From JAIROC01 sp031553535 (GTDB lineage Bacteria; Bacteroidota; Bacteroidia; Bacteroidales; WCHB1-69): a DNA stretch of 64,000 nt. The notes beneath the pieces are model-generated. The model was not told the origin of the DNA, made no database searches, and saw only the letters and a list, made by a program, of their open reading frames with translations. The stretch covers positions 1-64,000 of the forward strand of contig JAVBLM010000011.1 in assembly GCA_031553535.1 (NCBI GenBank). The letters are read 5' to 3'. The position numbers were made by a program, and so were the translations under genes. Shown here one piece after another: positions 28,985 to 37,208 of this stretch. How positions within the stretch are numbered: position 1 is the stretch's first letter; each line of letters starts with the position of its first letter.

Positions 28985-29340
28985 TTGCCGCGAAATTGCG
29001 GCAACCGATCCTGTACCCGTTCTTGCCTGCCGCAAAATTGCGACAGCCAATCCCGCATTGTTCTTGGCTGCCGCGAAATTACGGCAACCAATCCCGCATT
29101 GTTCTTGGCTGCCGCGAAATTACGGCAACCAATCCCGCATTGTTCTTGGCTGTCGCAAAATTACGACAACCAATCCCGCATCGTTCTTGTCTGTTGCAAA
29201 ATTGCAGCAACCAATCCCGCATTGTTCTTGGTTGTCGCAAAATTGCAGCAACCAATCCGTACTCGTTCTTGGCTGTCGCGAAATTGCAGTAATCAATCCG
29301 TATTTGTTTTTGCCTGTCGCGAAATTGCGTCTTGAAATAG
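28985..29340. repeat. Hairpin tandem array 2: nine 41-42-bp units
   Basis: Units are spaced 42 bp once and then 41 bp, with hairpins starting at about 28985, 29027, 29068, 29109, 29150, 29191, 29232, 29273 and 29314. Unit text includes CCAATCCCGCATTGTTCTTG. The stems vary in paired fashion: TGCCG/CGGCA, TGTCG/CGACA and TGTTGC/GCAGCA, around an AAATT-containing loop. Some units carry one mismatch. With period 41 the reading frame shifts at every unit, so the open frames across the array are not real genes. The sequence differs from arrays 1 and 3 but the architecture is the same. Confidence 0.88.
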
Positions 29341-29584
29341 CTGTCCATATCCCCAAGGCATAGAGTTTTCCCTATTGTATAAAAGTAAAAAATCCCTGTA
29401 ATGAAAGAAATGAATACCTTCCCTTGTTTCTTTCCCGAAGGTACGAAGATGATTTTGTCTGTTTTTCGGTTTTAGAAAGATATCCTTTTGAAATTTTCTT
29501 AAACATATTCATCCAAGATTTAAAGATTCAATTCAAGAGAATAATCTTAACTTCTATAACTTCTATTTATATTAAAAAAAAATA

Positions 29585-29592
29585 TACCTTTG
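29585..29592 (+). promoter_or_regulatory. -7 box that fixes the ugd start
   Basis: TACCTTTG, 38 nt before the ATG at 29631. It lies inside a spurious upstream extension of the frame, so the shorter start is correct. Confidence 0.6.
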
Positions 29593-29630
29593 AATCTATA
29601 ATTGTAATTATTAATATATTTAATAAAATT

Positions 29631-30947
29631 ATGAAAACGTTAATAGTAGGAACAGGTTATGTAGGATTGGTTACGGGAGCATGTTTTTCGGAAATGGGAA
29701 TTCCTGTTGTTTGTATAGATGTAGATAAAGAAAAAATAGAGAATCTGAAGAAGGGGATACTTCCCATATATGAGCCCGGCTTGGAGGTTATTGTCGAAAA
29801 AAATTCAAAAGCAGGCCGGTTGAGTTTTTCAACTTCATTGGAAGAAAATATAGAAGATGCGGAAGTGATATTTTCCGCGGTAGGGACTCCTCCCGATGAA
29901 GATGGAAGTGCCGACCTTCAATATGTTCTTGATGTAGCACGAACTATCGGGCAAAAAATGAATAGTTATAAATTGATTGTAACTAAAAGTACAGTCCCTG
30001 TAGGCACAGCAGCTTTGGTAAGAAAAACCATACAAGCCGAATTGGATAAACGGGGATTAACAATTCATTTTGATGTGGCATCTAATCCTGAATTTTTAAA
30101 AGAAGGCGATGCGGTAAACGATTTTATGAGTCCTGACCGTGTTGTTGTTGGAGTGGAATCCCAAAGGGCGGAGGAAATTATGACAAAATTATATCGTCCT
30201 TTTTTATTGAATAATTTCCGGGTGATTTTCATGGATATTACTTCTGCGGAGATGACAAAGTATGCGGCAAATGCCATGCTTGCAACACGTATTAGTTTTA
30301 TGAATGACATTGCAAACCTGTGTGAAAAAGTAGGAGCGAATATAAATATGGTTCGCAAAGGAATAGGTTCGGATACCCGTATCGGAACAAAATTTCTGTA
30401 TGCCGGTTGCGGGTATGGAGGCTCCTGTTTTCCCAAAGATGTGAAAGCGTTGCTAAAAATAGGGGAACAGAATGGTTATTCAATGCGTGTTATCAAGGCA
30501 GTTGAAGAGGTTAATGATGATCAGAAATATGTTCTTTTTGATAAATTAAAATCATATTACAAAGGAGATTTAAAGGGGAAAACAATTGCCGTTTGGGGAT
30601 TGGCTTTTAAGCCGGAAACCGATGATATGCGGGAAGCGCCTTCTTTGGTTATTATTAAAGAATTATTAAATGCAGGGTGTAAAGTAAACGTGTACGATCC
30701 TGTTGCAATGAAAGAAGCCAAACGTAAGCTCGGAGATAAAGTTTCTTATTCAAAAGATATTTATGATGCTGCAACCGGTGCGGATGCGTTGCTTGTCATT
30801 ACAGAATGGAAGGAATTTCGCCTTCCGGCGTGGGATACAATTAAAAGTTCAATGAAAAGGCCTGTTGTATTTGATGGTAGAAATATTTACGATTTGAAAG
30901 ATATGAAAAAAGCAGGAATAGAATACTTTGGAATAGGTATTAAATAA
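29631..30947 (+). CDS. ugd: UDP-glucose 6-dehydrogenase
   Basis: A 438-residue NAD-dependent enzyme that oxidises UDP-glucose to UDP-glucuronate for surface polysaccharide. The N-terminal Rossmann motif is GTGYVGLVTG. NPEFLKEGDAV and the catalytic cysteine in GCGYGGSCFPKD (about C266) are diagnostic, and the C-terminal domain has WGLAFKPETDDMREAPS. A frame extending about 69 codons upstream has no homology-like content and contains the promoter, so the ATG at 29631 is chosen. A UDP-ManNAc dehydrogenase is a less likely alternative. Confidence 0.9.
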   Translation: MKTLIVGTGYVGLVTGACFSEMGIPVVCIDVDKEKIENLKKGILPIYEPGLEVIVEKNSKAGRLSFSTSLEENIEDAEVIFSAVGTPPDEDGSADLQYVLDVARTIGQKMNSYKLIVTKSTVPVGTAALVRKTIQAELDKRGLTIHFDVASNPEFLKEGDAVNDFMSPDRVVVGVESQRAEEIMTKLYRPFLLNNFRVIFMDITSAEMTKYAANAMLATRISFMNDIANLCEKVGANINMVRKGIGSDTRIGTKFLYAGCGYGGSCFPKDVKALLKIGEQNGYSMRVIKAVEEVNDDQKYVLFDKLKSYYKGDLKGKTIAVWGLAFKPETDDMREAPSLVIIKELLNAGCKVNVYDPVAMKEAKRKLGDKVSYSKDIYDAATGADALLVITEWKEFRLPAWDTIKSSMKRPVVFDGRNIYDLKDMKKAGIEYFGIGIK

Positions 30948-30965
30948 AATGGGATGAAATAGAGA

Positions 30966-31913
30966 TTAGGGATTAAGTAAGATACTACGCATAACAATTA
31001 CAGATAATACACCCATAAGGATAATTATTTTAGATAATCTACTGGCAGATTGACAATTTTTGCTGTTTCGAATAGTATGCGTTTTATAAAATAAAGCAAA
31101 AGAAAGGAGAATTAATCCAATTAAAACCAGGAAAAACAGAAGGTTTATTTTATTTAACAAAACATATAATGCAAGAATAATAAAAGCTATAATTAATAGT
31201 CCAATAAGAACAAGAGTAATATACTTAGTCTTTTTAATTCCTATTTTTACGGCTAATGTATTGTATCTGGCTCGGGAATCCCCATGAGTATTACCCATCA
31301 TCTTGATGAATTCCCTTATAAGCACGATTAGAAATGTAAATCCGGCATAAAAAATTTCAATGTCTATGATTTCCTTGATGACAACATAATTCTCATCTGT
31401 TTTAAGATGTAATATTTCAAATGAAGAAAGAAATATAATAGAAAAAGCAATAAGATATGCTATTAATAAGTTGCCGATTAAGGGCATTCGTTTGTATTTT
31501 GAAGAATAGTTCCATAGCAATATGGCAACTAAAGGAAAACATAAAAATAATACAAAATTATTTGATATCCATGTAGGATATATTGCGAAAACAATCCCTG
31601 TTACGGTAATAATAATATAAATAGAGTAGATTTTTTTCTTGGGGATTAATGTTCCAACAATGCGGTTGTTAGGTCGATTAATAGAATCGGAAGAAATATC
31701 AAAATAATCATTTATACAAAAGCCTCCGGCAATAATACAAATGATGCTTAATAGAAAGAACAAGAAACATAAAGGAGTAAAAAAGGGACTAAGATGATGG
31801 TTGTTAAGAATAGGTATTATAATACAATATTCATAAAGAGACAATCCCAGAACGAAAAATAATAAATTAGGAATTCGAAATAATTTCCAAATGGTATGAA
31901 TTTTTGCCAACAT
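30966..31913 (-). CDS. UbiA-family prenyltransferase
   Basis: A 315-residue polytopic membrane prenyltransferase. The first Asp-rich motif is NDYFDISSDSINRPN, binding prenyl diphosphate through Mg2+; the second is degenerate (HGDSRARYNTLAV). Eight or more hydrophobic helices follow. This fits the Bacteroidota members annotated as geranylgeranylglycerol-phosphate geranylgeranyltransferase-like, but menaquinone- or heme-related prenylation cannot be excluded. The ATG at 31913 is chosen because the ATG at 31937 would overlap ung by 19 nt and adds a non-conserved leader. It is downstream of ung on the minus strand. Confidence 0.78.
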   Translation of the reverse strand: MLAKIHTIWKLFRIPNLLFFVLGLSLYEYCIIIPILNNHHLSPFFTPLCFLFFLLSIICIIAGGFCINDYFDISSDSINRPNNRIVGTLIPKKKIYSIYIIITVTGIVFAIYPTWISNNFVLFLCFPLVAILLWNYSSKYKRMPLIGNLLIAYLIAFSIIFLSSFEILHLKTDENYVVIKEIIDIEIFYAGFTFLIVLIREFIKMMGNTHGDSRARYNTLAVKIGIKKTKYITLVLIGLLIIAFIILALYVLLNKINLLFFLVLIGLILLSFALFYKTHTIRNSKNCQSASRLSKIIILMGVLSVIVMRSILLNP

Positions 31914-31918
31914 ACAAT

Positions 31919-32605
31919 TTATTTTGTTAAATCCCAATCAATAGGATTTTTTCCATTACCAACCAATAGTTCGTTTGTTTTTGAGAAGTGTTTGCACCCG
32001 AAAAATCCCCTTGAAGCTGAGAGTGGAGAAGGATGGACTGTTTTTAAAATAAAATGTTTGGATGTATCTATTAATTCTGCCTTAGCTTGTGCATAATTAC
32101 CCCATAATAGGAAAACAACACCATTATGTTTCCTTGAAATAGTACCAATAACAGCATCTGTAAATTGTTCCCAGCCTCTTTTTTGGTGAGACCCGGCCTC
32201 ATGGGCACGTACAGTAAGAGTTGCATTTAATAATAATACTCCTTGCTTTGCCCATTTTTCCAGATTACCACTTTTAGGAATAGGTATATTCAAGTCATCC
32301 TTTAGTTCTTGAAAAATATTAATAAGAGATTTCGGGAATGCAATACCATCCGGAACCGAAAAACACAAACCGTGGGCTTGTCCCGTATTGTGATATGGAT
32401 CTTGTCCTAAAAGCACTACTTTGACATCAGGGAAAGGAGTTAAATCAAAAGCATTAAAGATTAACTTTCCCGGAGGGAATACTATATTCTTCTTTTTTTC
32501 TTCTACTAGAAATGTTTTTAAATCATGAAAATAAGGGCTGTTGAATTCGGTATATAATTCTTCTTTCCATGAAGGGTGAATAAGAGGATTTATTGTTGAT
32601 TCCAT
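31919..32605 (-). CDS. ung: Uracil-DNA glycosylase
   Basis: A 228-residue base-excision repair enzyme (family 1 UDG) removing uracil from DNA. The catalytic water-activating motif is GQDPYHNTGQAHGLCFSV, followed by LLLNATLTVRAHEAGSHQ, and the DNA-intercalating loop HPSPLSASRGFFGC contains the conserved His. Length is standard. It is followed after 5 nt by the UbiA-family gene. Confidence 0.95.
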   Translation of the reverse strand: MESTINPLIHPSWKEELYTEFNSPYFHDLKTFLVEEKKKNIVFPPGKLIFNAFDLTPFPDVKVVLLGQDPYHNTGQAHGLCFSVPDGIAFPKSLINIFQELKDDLNIPIPKSGNLEKWAKQGVLLLNATLTVRAHEAGSHQKRGWEQFTDAVIGTISRKHNGVVFLLWGNYAQAKAELIDTSKHFILKTVHPSPLSASRGFFGCKHFSKTNELLVGNGKNPIDWDLTK

Positions 32606-32712
32606 TATGAGAAATTAATTTTGTAAATTAGTCTTGCAAAATAATGTATTTCTTTTTAAGTTTTTATTTTCAGAAAAGTAACTCTTTTCGATTTTAAAGT
32701 TTCTTTTTTTTA

Positions 32713-32720
32713 TATTTTTG
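32713..32720 (+). promoter_or_regulatory. -7 box for the small lipoprotein and envelope genes
   Basis: TATTTTTG followed by TAAAC, about 111 nt before the lipoprotein ATG at 32832. Confidence 0.45.
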
Positions 32721-32831
32721 TAAACTAAAGTACAAAGGTATGTTTTTTGACGTAATAATTTTGGGTCTTAAATAATATAATTTTGTATTAACATATAAAT
32801 TTCTCAATAAAATAATATTAAATTATTGATT

Positions 32832-32963
32832 ATGAACAAAAAAGCAGTAATAATATCAATCTTGGTTTTAGTTGGTTTGTTTTTAGCATCCTGTAATACA
32901 TATCAACGTTGTCCCGCTTATGGTGCAGTGGAGGTTGAAGTAACGGATATTGATAAAGTATAA
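32832..32963 (+). CDS. Small lipoprotein with a conserved CPAY motif
   Basis: A 43-residue lipoprotein precursor. The signal helix ends in the lipobox LASC (cysteine at about residue 21), and the mature peptide is NTYQRCPAYGAVEVEVTDIDKV. Similar tiny lipoproteins with a Y-x2-C-P-A-Y motif are recalled upstream of OstA-like genes in Bacteroidales. Its role is unknown; it may sit in the outer membrane as an accessory of the downstream barrel or OstA-like protein. A gap of 38 nt separates it from the next gene on the same strand. Confidence 0.7.
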   Translation: MNKKAVIISILVLVGLFLASCNTYQRCPAYGAVEVEVTDIDKV

Positions 32964-33001
32964 CTTTATCTGAAGTATCTAAATATCGTACTTATTTTAA
33001 T

Positions 33002-33736
33002 ATGCAGAAGCTATTCTTTAGTATAATTTTAATGTTATTATCAGGATTTTCTGCTTATTCTCAAGAAATAGGGATAGGAGATCCCGAAGCACTTGTTGTA
33101 AGAAAACGACAATGGGATATTTATGGTACTTTACATACCAATGGAGTGGGAATTGGCTTTCGTATTACCAAGGAACCTAATATCCGGATGCGTAATGGAT
33201 TTGATTTCGAGTATACTTATTATCGGCATTTCAAAGAACGTCGCACACGTTTAGATTATTCTAAAATTATTGTATATGGGAAATTAAATTATTTCGGACA
33301 ACTTAGAGCAGGATACGGGTTAACTCGTGTATTAAACGGAAAACCCTATTGGGGAGGAGTTGAAGTTGGTTATTTTTTTTATGGAGGGATTTCTTTAGGT
33401 TTTTCTGTCCCGGTGTATTTGAAGATTTATGATGGGGAAGAGATCGTATCTGAACGATACGATCCGGAGAAACATTCTACTGGAAACATTCTTTATAAAG
33501 ATTCTTTTGGGAAAGGAATAAAAGACATTAAAATTCACCCCGGTGTTTATGCTAAAACGGGCATGAGTTTTGATTTTTCTAAAAAGGATGCATTAGTAAT
33601 GAAATTAGATTTTGGTGTTGCTGCGGACCTTTATTATCCTCCTGTAGAGAAAATGGCATTTTCTCCACAACAATATGTGTTACTCACAGGGTTTGTCTCC
33701 ATTCACTTGGGGAAAAGATTAACAAATTACGAATAA
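33002..33736 (+). CDS. Conserved outer-membrane beta-barrel protein
   Basis: A 244-residue protein with a Sec signal peptide (residues 1-20, cleaved near SAYSQ). The mature part alternates amphipathic strands rich in Tyr/Phe and Gly (for example YGKLNYFGQLRAGYG and VEVGYFFYGGISLGF) and closes with GFVSIHLGKRLTNY, as expected of a small outer-membrane barrel. No named family is recognised. It lies between a lipoprotein and the OstA-like gene (5 nt gap), so a link with outer-membrane assembly is plausible but inferred. Confidence 0.65.
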   Translation: MQKLFFSIILMLLSGFSAYSQEIGIGDPEALVVRKRQWDIYGTLHTNGVGIGFRITKEPNIRMRNGFDFEYTYYRHFKERRTRLDYSKIIVYGKLNYFGQLRAGYGLTRVLNGKPYWGGVEVGYFFYGGISLGFSVPVYLKIYDGEEIVSERYDPEKHSTGNILYKDSFGKGIKDIKIHPGVYAKTGMSFDFSKKDALVMKLDFGVAADLYYPPVEKMAFSPQQYVLLTGFVSIHLGKRLTNYE

Positions 33737-33741
33737 TACAC

Positions 33742-35319
33742 ATGACTATTCAGAACTCATTAATTTTTCGTATTGTTTTTTTTATTTCATTCCTGATATT
33801 TTTTGATTATTACTCTTTTGGACAGATACAACCCGCACAACCTAAAGGGAAAAAAATAATATGTACCGCTAATATACTTACATATGATGCAGCTGTTAAT
33901 ACCGATCTGCAGATATTGATAGGGGATGTCCGGTTTGAACATGAAGGAGCTGTTTGTTATTCCGATACGGCTTATTTTAATGAAGTTCTCAATACCATTG
34001 ATGCTTATGGGCAAAAACTAGTTGTCCATATTAATGATTCTGTTTCTTTATTTGGGAAGCATATACAGTACGATGGGAATACCAGACAAGCAGTTATTAA
34101 TCATGATGTTCGTTTAACAAATGAGTCTGCTATATTGTATTCGGATAAATTACATTACGATCGTAATATAGATGTGGGCTATTACAATACAGGAGGTAGA
34201 GTTGAGAGTGGACAGAGTGTTTTAACAAGTAAAGAAGGATGGTTTTATACAAAACACAATGAACTTTATTTCAGAGATAGTGCAGTATTATTAACTCCCG
34301 AATATACCGTAAATTCAGACACATTAAAATATAATACAGCTACGGAAGTTGCGTTCTTTTTAGGCCCTACATTAATTTATTCCGATAGTAATATAATGTA
34401 TTGTGAGTACGGCTGGTATGAAACATGGTCGGATATTTGTGAGTTTCAGAAAGAATCGAGATTATATAATAAAACGCAATGTTTAATTGCAGATACGATC
34501 TGGTACGATAAAAAAAATGATATAGGTATTGCGCGCCGTTCTGTTTCTATTATTGATAGTGTTGAAAATGTTCTGTTTTTGTCAAATTATGCCGAATATC
34601 AAGCAAAAAGAGGAAATGCGTATTTAACAGACAGTGCAGTAGCCGTTCTTATAGAAGGAAAGGATAGCTTGTTTCTTCATGGAGATGTTTTGTATGTGAA
34701 TTTCGATTCAAACCAAACAGTTACACTTATGCAGGCATATTATAACGTTCAATTTTTCCGGAATGATTTGCAGGGAAGTTGCGATTCTTTGGTCTATGAT
34801 GCAAAAGATTCTGTTATTACGCTGATTAATAGTCCCATTATGTGGTCTGAGGAGAATCAGTTTTTAGCTGATACAATACGACTATATATCCAGAATGGGC
34901 AAATATCGGAGATACATTATGTCAATAATGCATCGGTGTTTGCTGATGTGTTTGAAGAAAAGAAATTTAATCAGGTTAAAGGAGATTATATGATTGCTTA
35001 TTTTGCCGATAATCATATTCAAACAGTTTTTGTTGATGGCAGTGCGGAATGTTTATATTATGTACAGGAAGATAATAAAGATTTGATAGGTGTACAAAAA
35101 TCCACATCTGCACAGATGCGTGTCTTTTTTGAGGATAACCAAGTACGTATAATTAGATTTTATGAAGATGTGAAAGGAAAAGTTTATCCTGAAGAACTAC
35201 TTGAAGATCCTTTTTTACAAGATTTTATATGGTTAGACCAATATCGCCCTAAGAAAAAGGAAGATATTTTCGGCCCCGTTATTTACAAAGCACCTGCGAA
35301 AGAAGAAGAAGAATTTTAG
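33742..35319 (+). CDS. OstA-like (LptA/LptD N-terminal domain) protein
   Basis: A 525-residue secreted protein with an N-terminal signal/anchor helix (about residues 8-28, ending YYSFGQ). It has many short beta repeats of the OstA/LptA type such as IQYDGNTRQAVINHDVRLTN and LHYDRNIDVGYYNTGG. In Bacteroidota such proteins are thought to form part of the periplasmic bridge that moves lipopolysaccharide to the outer membrane. It lacks the LptD barrel. The C-terminal region is lysine/glutamate-rich. Its stop is 4 nt from the convergent gmhA stop. Confidence 0.8.
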   Translation: MTIQNSLIFRIVFFISFLIFFDYYSFGQIQPAQPKGKKIICTANILTYDAAVNTDLQILIGDVRFEHEGAVCYSDTAYFNEVLNTIDAYGQKLVVHINDSVSLFGKHIQYDGNTRQAVINHDVRLTNESAILYSDKLHYDRNIDVGYYNTGGRVESGQSVLTSKEGWFYTKHNELYFRDSAVLLTPEYTVNSDTLKYNTATEVAFFLGPTLIYSDSNIMYCEYGWYETWSDICEFQKESRLYNKTQCLIADTIWYDKKNDIGIARRSVSIIDSVENVLFLSNYAEYQAKRGNAYLTDSAVAVLIEGKDSLFLHGDVLYVNFDSNQTVTLMQAYYNVQFFRNDLQGSCDSLVYDAKDSVITLINSPIMWSEENQFLADTIRLYIQNGQISEIHYVNNASVFADVFEEKKFNQVKGDYMIAYFADNHIQTVFVDGSAECLYYVQEDNKDLIGVQKSTSAQMRVFFEDNQVRIIRFYEDVKGKVYPEELLEDPFLQDFIWLDQYRPKKKEDIFGPVIYKAPAKEEEEF

Positions 35320-35323
35320 TATT

Positions 35324-35902
35324 CTATTTTTTGAAGAGTCCTTTTTCTACGAACTCACAAATAGTATGTGCAATTGTTATATGTGATTCTTGAATACGAG
35401 GGGTATCCGAAGAAGGGACATTGAGTAAACAATCACATTGATCTTTCATCTTTCCGCCGGTTTCTCCGGTAAATCCGATAACGAACATTCCTCTATTTTT
35501 TGCCGATTCAATAGCTTTAAGGATATTATCAGAATTTCCGGAAGTAGAAAATGCCATTAAGATATCGCCTTTCCTTCCGCAACCATCTATCATACGTGCA
35601 TACACCTGATCGTAACCATAATCATTTGCTACTGCTGTTACAAAGGATGTATTAACATGTAATGCTTCTGCGTACAATGGTGCACGATCAAAATAGAACC
35701 GGCCGGAAAATTCAGCGGCAACATGTTGTGCATCTGCAGCACTTCCGCCATTGCCGCAAAGTAATACTTTATTATCATTTTGATATGCTTTAATAATAGC
35801 AATTGTGGCTTCTTCTATTTTTTGTAGTAAAGAATTATCTTGAATGATCTTTTCTTTTACATCTATTGATTGTTTTATGCTAGAGATAATTTCTTGTATC
35901 AT
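35324..35902 (-). CDS. gmhA: Phosphoheptose isomerase
   Basis: A 192-residue SIS-domain enzyme converting sedoheptulose 7-phosphate to D-glycero-manno-heptose 7-phosphate, the first step of LPS core heptose. Motifs: LLCGNGGSAADAQHVAAEF with the conserved sugar-phosphate-binding serine, AYANDYGYDQ-like VANDYGYDQVYAR, and FSTSGNSDNILKA. Length is normal. Transcribed alone from a box at 35924-35931. Confidence 0.9.
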   Translation of the reverse strand: MIQEIISSIKQSIDVKEKIIQDNSLLQKIEEATIAIIKAYQNDNKVLLCGNGGSAADAQHVAAEFSGRFYFDRAPLYAEALHVNTSFVTAVANDYGYDQVYARMIDGCGRKGDILMAFSTSGNSDNILKAIESAKNRGMFVIGFTGETGGKMKDQCDCLLNVPSSDTPRIQESHITIAHTICEFVEKGLFKK

Positions 35903-35923
35903 ATCCGTAAGGTTTTATTTTTT

Positions 35924-35931
35924 ACAAAGAT
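35924..35931 (-). promoter_or_regulatory. -7 box for gmhA
   Basis: CAAAGATA on the + strand is TATCTTTG on the minus strand, 22 nt before the ATG at 35902. Confidence 0.6.
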
Positions 35932-36090
35932 AATGATTTCTTTTTATTTATTTTGTGATGAAGCCAAAATTACTTTTCAGAAAACTGTAAAAGGCTATAT
36001 TTTTTGTATATTTGTACAATAGATTATCCATAAATAGAAAACGGGAACTACTAAATGGATTTTTATGTAAAATACTATTGATAAATAATG

Positions 36091-36098
36091 TATCTTTG
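36091..36098 (+). promoter_or_regulatory. -7 box for the dsrC-desulfurase module
   Basis: TATCTTTG lies 150 nt before the dsrC ATG, leaving an unusually long leader (about 36105-36248). The leader contains a three-codon ATG frame near 36162 and a G-rich segment (GGGCTTTTAGTGGCGAGGG). No known riboswitch fold is recognised. Confidence 0.55.
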
Positions 36099-36248
36099 CA
36101 GTTCGGTTAAAGACATAGGAATTATTTTAAATAGATAATTGGGAGTGTCTATATAATAAGATGAGTGTTTAATATTTATCCAAATTTTTCTTCCGGGCTT
36201 TTAGTGGCGAGGGAGAAAATATAAATAAACTATTGATAATAATAAAAA

Positions 36249-36542
36249 ATGACAGATTTACAATTTGATGGAGACGGATTCCTAACTAATCCTGAAATCT
36301 GGAACGACGAAATTGCAATTAAAATAGCTCAAGAAGACGATATAACTATGACGGATCAGCATTGGGCTATTATACGAGTAATACGCAGCAATTTTGAAGA
36401 AAAAGGGAACGCGCCTATGATACGTACTATTTGTAAAGAAACAGGCCTGAAATTAAAAGACATATACGAGCTTTTTCCTTTAGGTCCGGCGAGAGGAGCT
36501 TGCCGTGTGGCGGGGCTTCCCAAACCGGATGGCTGTGTCTAG
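36249..36542 (+). CDS. dsrC: DsrC/TusE family sulfur-carrier protein
   Basis: A 97-residue soluble sulfur carrier. Unlike TusE, which keeps only the last cysteine, this protein has both DsrC cysteines in its flexible tail GACRVAGLPKPDGCV (C85 and C96, eleven residues apart). The two cysteines can therefore form the trisulfide/disulfide that DsrMK-type complexes reduce. The winged-helix core (MTDQHWAIIRVIR, LKLKDIYELFPLGP) is intact. It is the first gene of a run with DsrM-like, DsrK-like and cysteine desulfurase genes, which strengthens the DsrC reading. Confidence 0.9.
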   Translation: MTDLQFDGDGFLTNPEIWNDEIAIKIAQEDDITMTDQHWAIIRVIRSNFEEKGNAPMIRTICKETGLKLKDIYELFPLGPARGACRVAGLPKPDGCV

Positions 36543-36557
36543 GATAAAAGATAAACT

Positions 36558-37205
36558 ATGCATTGGTATCAATATTTAAGTTTAGCGTGTTTAGTTGTTT
36601 GTTTTTGCGCCTGTTTGTGGCATTTTTTGCGCCTCATCCGATTGGGTAAGCCCAAGGATTTATCAAAAAAAGATGGCAATATTACCCGTGCTGAGATTTA
36701 TTCTTATACCACTGCCATGCTGCCCAATCAGAAGGAATCGGCTTATTTGCACATTCCGACATTTACGGCAGGAATATTTTTCCATATAGGGACATTTATA
36801 AGTTTGGCATTATTTATCATTTTCTTTTTTGCCGGGCCGGAATTATTTCGTCAATGGCTAATATTGGCAATATTAATGCTTTTAATGCTTATTGCGTTGG
36901 CATTGGGTGCTATTTGCGGGTTCAGCCTTTTTTTAAAACGGATGTTCTCCAAAAAGTTAAGAGCATTATCGACGATTGATGATTATTTGTCCAACTTTCT
37001 GACAACGCTTTTTCAAATCTTTACAGGTTTTTATCTGATTTTTGGAGAGATGTTTGCAACTTATTATTATGTTCTTGCGTCTATATTATTGTTATATATA
37101 CCTGTTGGAAAGTTACGGCATGTAGTTTATTTCTTTGCAGCGCGTTATCAGTTGGGTTTCTTTTATGGATGGCGTAATTCCTGGCCTCCAAAAAAGCAAA
37201 AGTAA
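36558..37205 (+). CDS. DsrM-like (NarI-type) membrane cytochrome b subunit
   Basis: A 215-residue protein with five hydrophobic helices. Histidines placed in or near helices (H22 in LWHF, H65 in LHIP, H76 in FFHIG, H188 in LRHVV) are candidate heme b ligands, as in NarI/DsrM. It should pass electrons from the quinone pool to the adjacent iron-sulfur subunit. Placement between dsrC and the HdrD-like gene, with a 3-nt gap to the latter, matches the dsrMK arrangement. Sequence divergence from classical DsrM is likely, so the name is by analogy. Confidence 0.75.
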   Translation: MHWYQYLSLACLVVCFCACLWHFLRLIRLGKPKDLSKKDGNITRAEIYSYTTAMLPNQKESAYLHIPTFTAGIFFHIGTFISLALFIIFFFAGPELFRQWLILAILMLLMLIALALGAICGFSLFLKRMFSKKLRALSTIDDYLSNFLTTLFQIFTGFYLIFGEMFATYYYVLASILLLYIPVGKLRHVVYFFAARYQLGFFYGWRNSWPPKKQK

Positions 37206-37208
37206 ATT

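Noticed and set aside
28973..29363. Overlapping Cys/Gln-rich open frames across array 2
   Set aside because: With a 41-bp period every frame stays open by repetition. No start signals or family resemblance.
29424..29630. N-terminal 69-codon extension of ugd
   Set aside because: It lacks homology-like content and contains the -7 box; Rossmann motif begins right after the ATG at 29631.
33787..34014. Minus-strand open frame inside the OstA-like gene
   Set aside because: Shadow of a real gene; no signals of its own.
36099..36248. Known riboswitch in the dsrC leader
   Set aside because: No cobalamin, SAM, TPP or similar core motif could be recognised.
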